Source: Chromatiales bacterium (GTDB lineage: Bacteria; Pseudomonadota; Gammaproteobacteria; JACCYU01). From it: a DNA stretch of 7,050 bases. Below, piece after piece: positions 6,436-7,050 of the stretch. The notes under the pieces are model-generated. The model did no database searches. It had not been told where the DNA came from and saw only the letters and a list, made by a program, of their open reading frames with translations. Made by a program: the position numbers and the translations under genes. The stretch is from the NCBI GenBank assembly GCA_031177845.1, contig JAPSGG010000072.1:1-7050 (forward strand), read 5' to 3'. Each line of letters starts with the position of its first letter. Within the stretch, counting starts at the first letter, position 1.

Positions 6436-6969
6436 CTACAGCTCTTCAATAGAGATGTATCGATTTGTATAGATGCAGATGTCGCCGGCGATATTCAAGG
6501 CCTTGTCCACGATCTCGCGCGCGGGAAGCTCCGTGTTCTCCAGCAGCGCGCGCGCCGCAGCCTGCGCGTAGGGGCCGCCCGAGCCGATCGCAATCAGGCT
6601 CTGCTCCGGCTCGATCACGTCGCCATTGCCAGAGATGACCAGCGAGGTCTCGCGGTCGGCGACCGCCAGCAACGCCTCCAGACGCCGCAGCATGCGGTCC
6701 GTGCGCCAGTCCTTAGCCAGCTCTACTGCAGCGCGCGTGAGCTGGCCGCTGTGCTTTTCCAGCTTGCCTTCAAAGCGCTCGAACAAGGTGAATGCATCGG
6801 CGGTGCCTCCAGCGAACCCCGCGATGACCTTATCCTGATACAGACGGCGCACCTTGCAAGCGTTCTTCTTCAACACGGTCTCGCCCAGCGTCACCTGTCC
6901 ATCGCCGCCCAGCGCCACCTTGCCACCGCGCCGCACCGATAGAATCGTCGTGCCTCTGTATTGCTGCAA
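6436..6969 (-). CDS. hslV: HslV (ClpQ), threonine peptidase of the HslUV protease
   Basis: Proteasome-beta-like N-terminal nucleophile peptidase. Two stacked hexamers form the proteolytic chamber fed by HslU in the cytoplasm. The 177 residues match E. coli HslV (176 aa) nearly throughout. After removal of a short propeptide (MQQYRG) the mature protein would begin at the catalytic Thr, T7 of TTILSVRR. Also visible: GDGQVTLG (about 22-29), [18 protein letters not shown] (about 47-64), [19 protein letters not shown] (about 83-101), [19 protein letters not shown] (about 127-145) and [10 protein letters not shown] (about 160-169). The start is TTG at 6969, supported by GGAGG 6 nt upstream; no ATG or GTG fits between this SD and the catalytic Thr. 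The pre-sequence is longer than the single Met of E. coli but within the family range. It is the first gene of the visible hslVU-DUF971-ubiE cluster. Confidence 0.97.
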   Translation of the reverse strand: MQQYRGTTILSVRRGGKVALGGDGQVTLGETVLKKNACKVRRLYQDKVIAGFAGGTADAFTLFERFEGKLEKHSGQLTRAAVELAKDWRTDRMLRRLEALLAVADRETSLVISGNGDVIEPEQSLIAIGSGGPYAQAAARALLENTELPAREIVDKALNIAGDICIYTNRYISIEEL

Positions 6970-6975
6970 AATAGG

Positions 6976-6980
6976 CCTCC
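6976..6980 (-). promoter_or_regulatory. Shine-Dalgarno deciding the hslV TTG start
   Basis: GGAGG (6980-6976 on the minus strand) is separated by 6 nt from the TTG at 6969-6967. Its strength and ideal spacing support TTG as the start. It is the only strong minus-strand Shine-Dalgarno I see at a gene start in this window. Confidence 0.8.
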
Positions 6981-6997
6981 GAGACTCAAAAACCGCG

Positions 6998-7032
6998 ATT
7001 GTATACGATGAGAACGCCGGTTGCCGTTCTAG
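6998..7032 (-). promoter_or_regulatory. Candidate promoter region for the hslV transcript
   Basis: TACAAT (7003-6998 on the minus strand) matches the sigma-70 -10 consensus at five of six positions and lies about 30 nt before the hslV start. No good -35 sits at 16-18 nt. Overlapping it, CTAGAAC (7032-7026) and TCTCAT (7013-7008), 12 nt apart, vaguely resemble the sigma-32 pair CTTGAAA / CCCCAT (5 of 7 and 4 of 6). That would fit heat-shock control of hslVU as in E. coli, but the match is poor. An 18-bp near-palindrome (7012-7029) lies in the same stretch. Confidence 0.35.
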
Positions 7033-7050
7033 CGAGTTCGCGACACCCCC

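Noticed and set aside
1..7050. A novel multi-gene system, mobile island or defence locus
   Set aside because: All seven genes are identifiable, co-oriented, chromosomal housekeeping or conserved genes. No integrase, transposase, tRNA, att-like repeat or CRISPR-like repeat was seen.

Overview
The window is a compact stretch of chromosomal housekeeping genes, all read from the minus strand. In transcription order, from the right edge to the left, they are hslV, hslU, a small DUF971 (gamma-butyrobetaine hydroxylase N-terminal-like) gene, ubiE, ubiJ, ubiB and the first two thirds of uvrD, which runs off the left edge. The sequence is GC-rich by eye. The proteins closely resemble the E. coli versions as I remember them. 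UbiJ together with UbiE and UbiB points to an aerobic, ubiquinone-using proteobacterium. The order hslVU-DUF971-ubiE-ubiJ-ubiB suits a gammaproteobacterium or close relative; I cannot name the genus.

Right side (about 4649-7050): a candidate promoter region leads into hslV, the peptidase of the HslUV (ClpQY) protease. hslV probably starts at TTG behind a strong Shine-Dalgarno. It is followed by hslU, the AAA+ unfoldase, and 11 nt later by the DUF971 gene. The hslV-hslU spacer holds two small hairpins. A 13-bp perfect inverted repeat straddles the end of the DUF971 gene and the leader of ubiE.

Middle (about 1504-4590): ubiE (C-methyltransferase of ubiquinone and menaquinone synthesis) is followed by a stem-loop and then by a good intrinsic terminator. 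After these come ubiJ (SCP2-fold accessory protein) and ubiB (atypical kinase/ATPase), 11 nt apart. The terminator suggests that ubiJ-ubiB are partly uncoupled from the upstream genes.

Left side (1-1503): a 178-nt spacer between ubiB and uvrD contains a candidate promoter and a long imperfect hairpin close to the uvrD start. uvrD encodes the SF1A helicase of mismatch and nucleotide-excision repair. The visible part is intact, but helicase motifs V and VI lie beyond the window.

I found no mobile element, CRISPR array, RNA gene, defence system or obviously novel multi-gene system. What deserves a second look is mainly RNA-level structure in the spacers, plus the conserved but poorly understood DUF971 protein between the protease and the quinone genes. 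Several genes (hslU, DUF971, ubiE, ubiB, uvrD) lack a clear Shine-Dalgarno, which is compatible with translational coupling along the transcripts.
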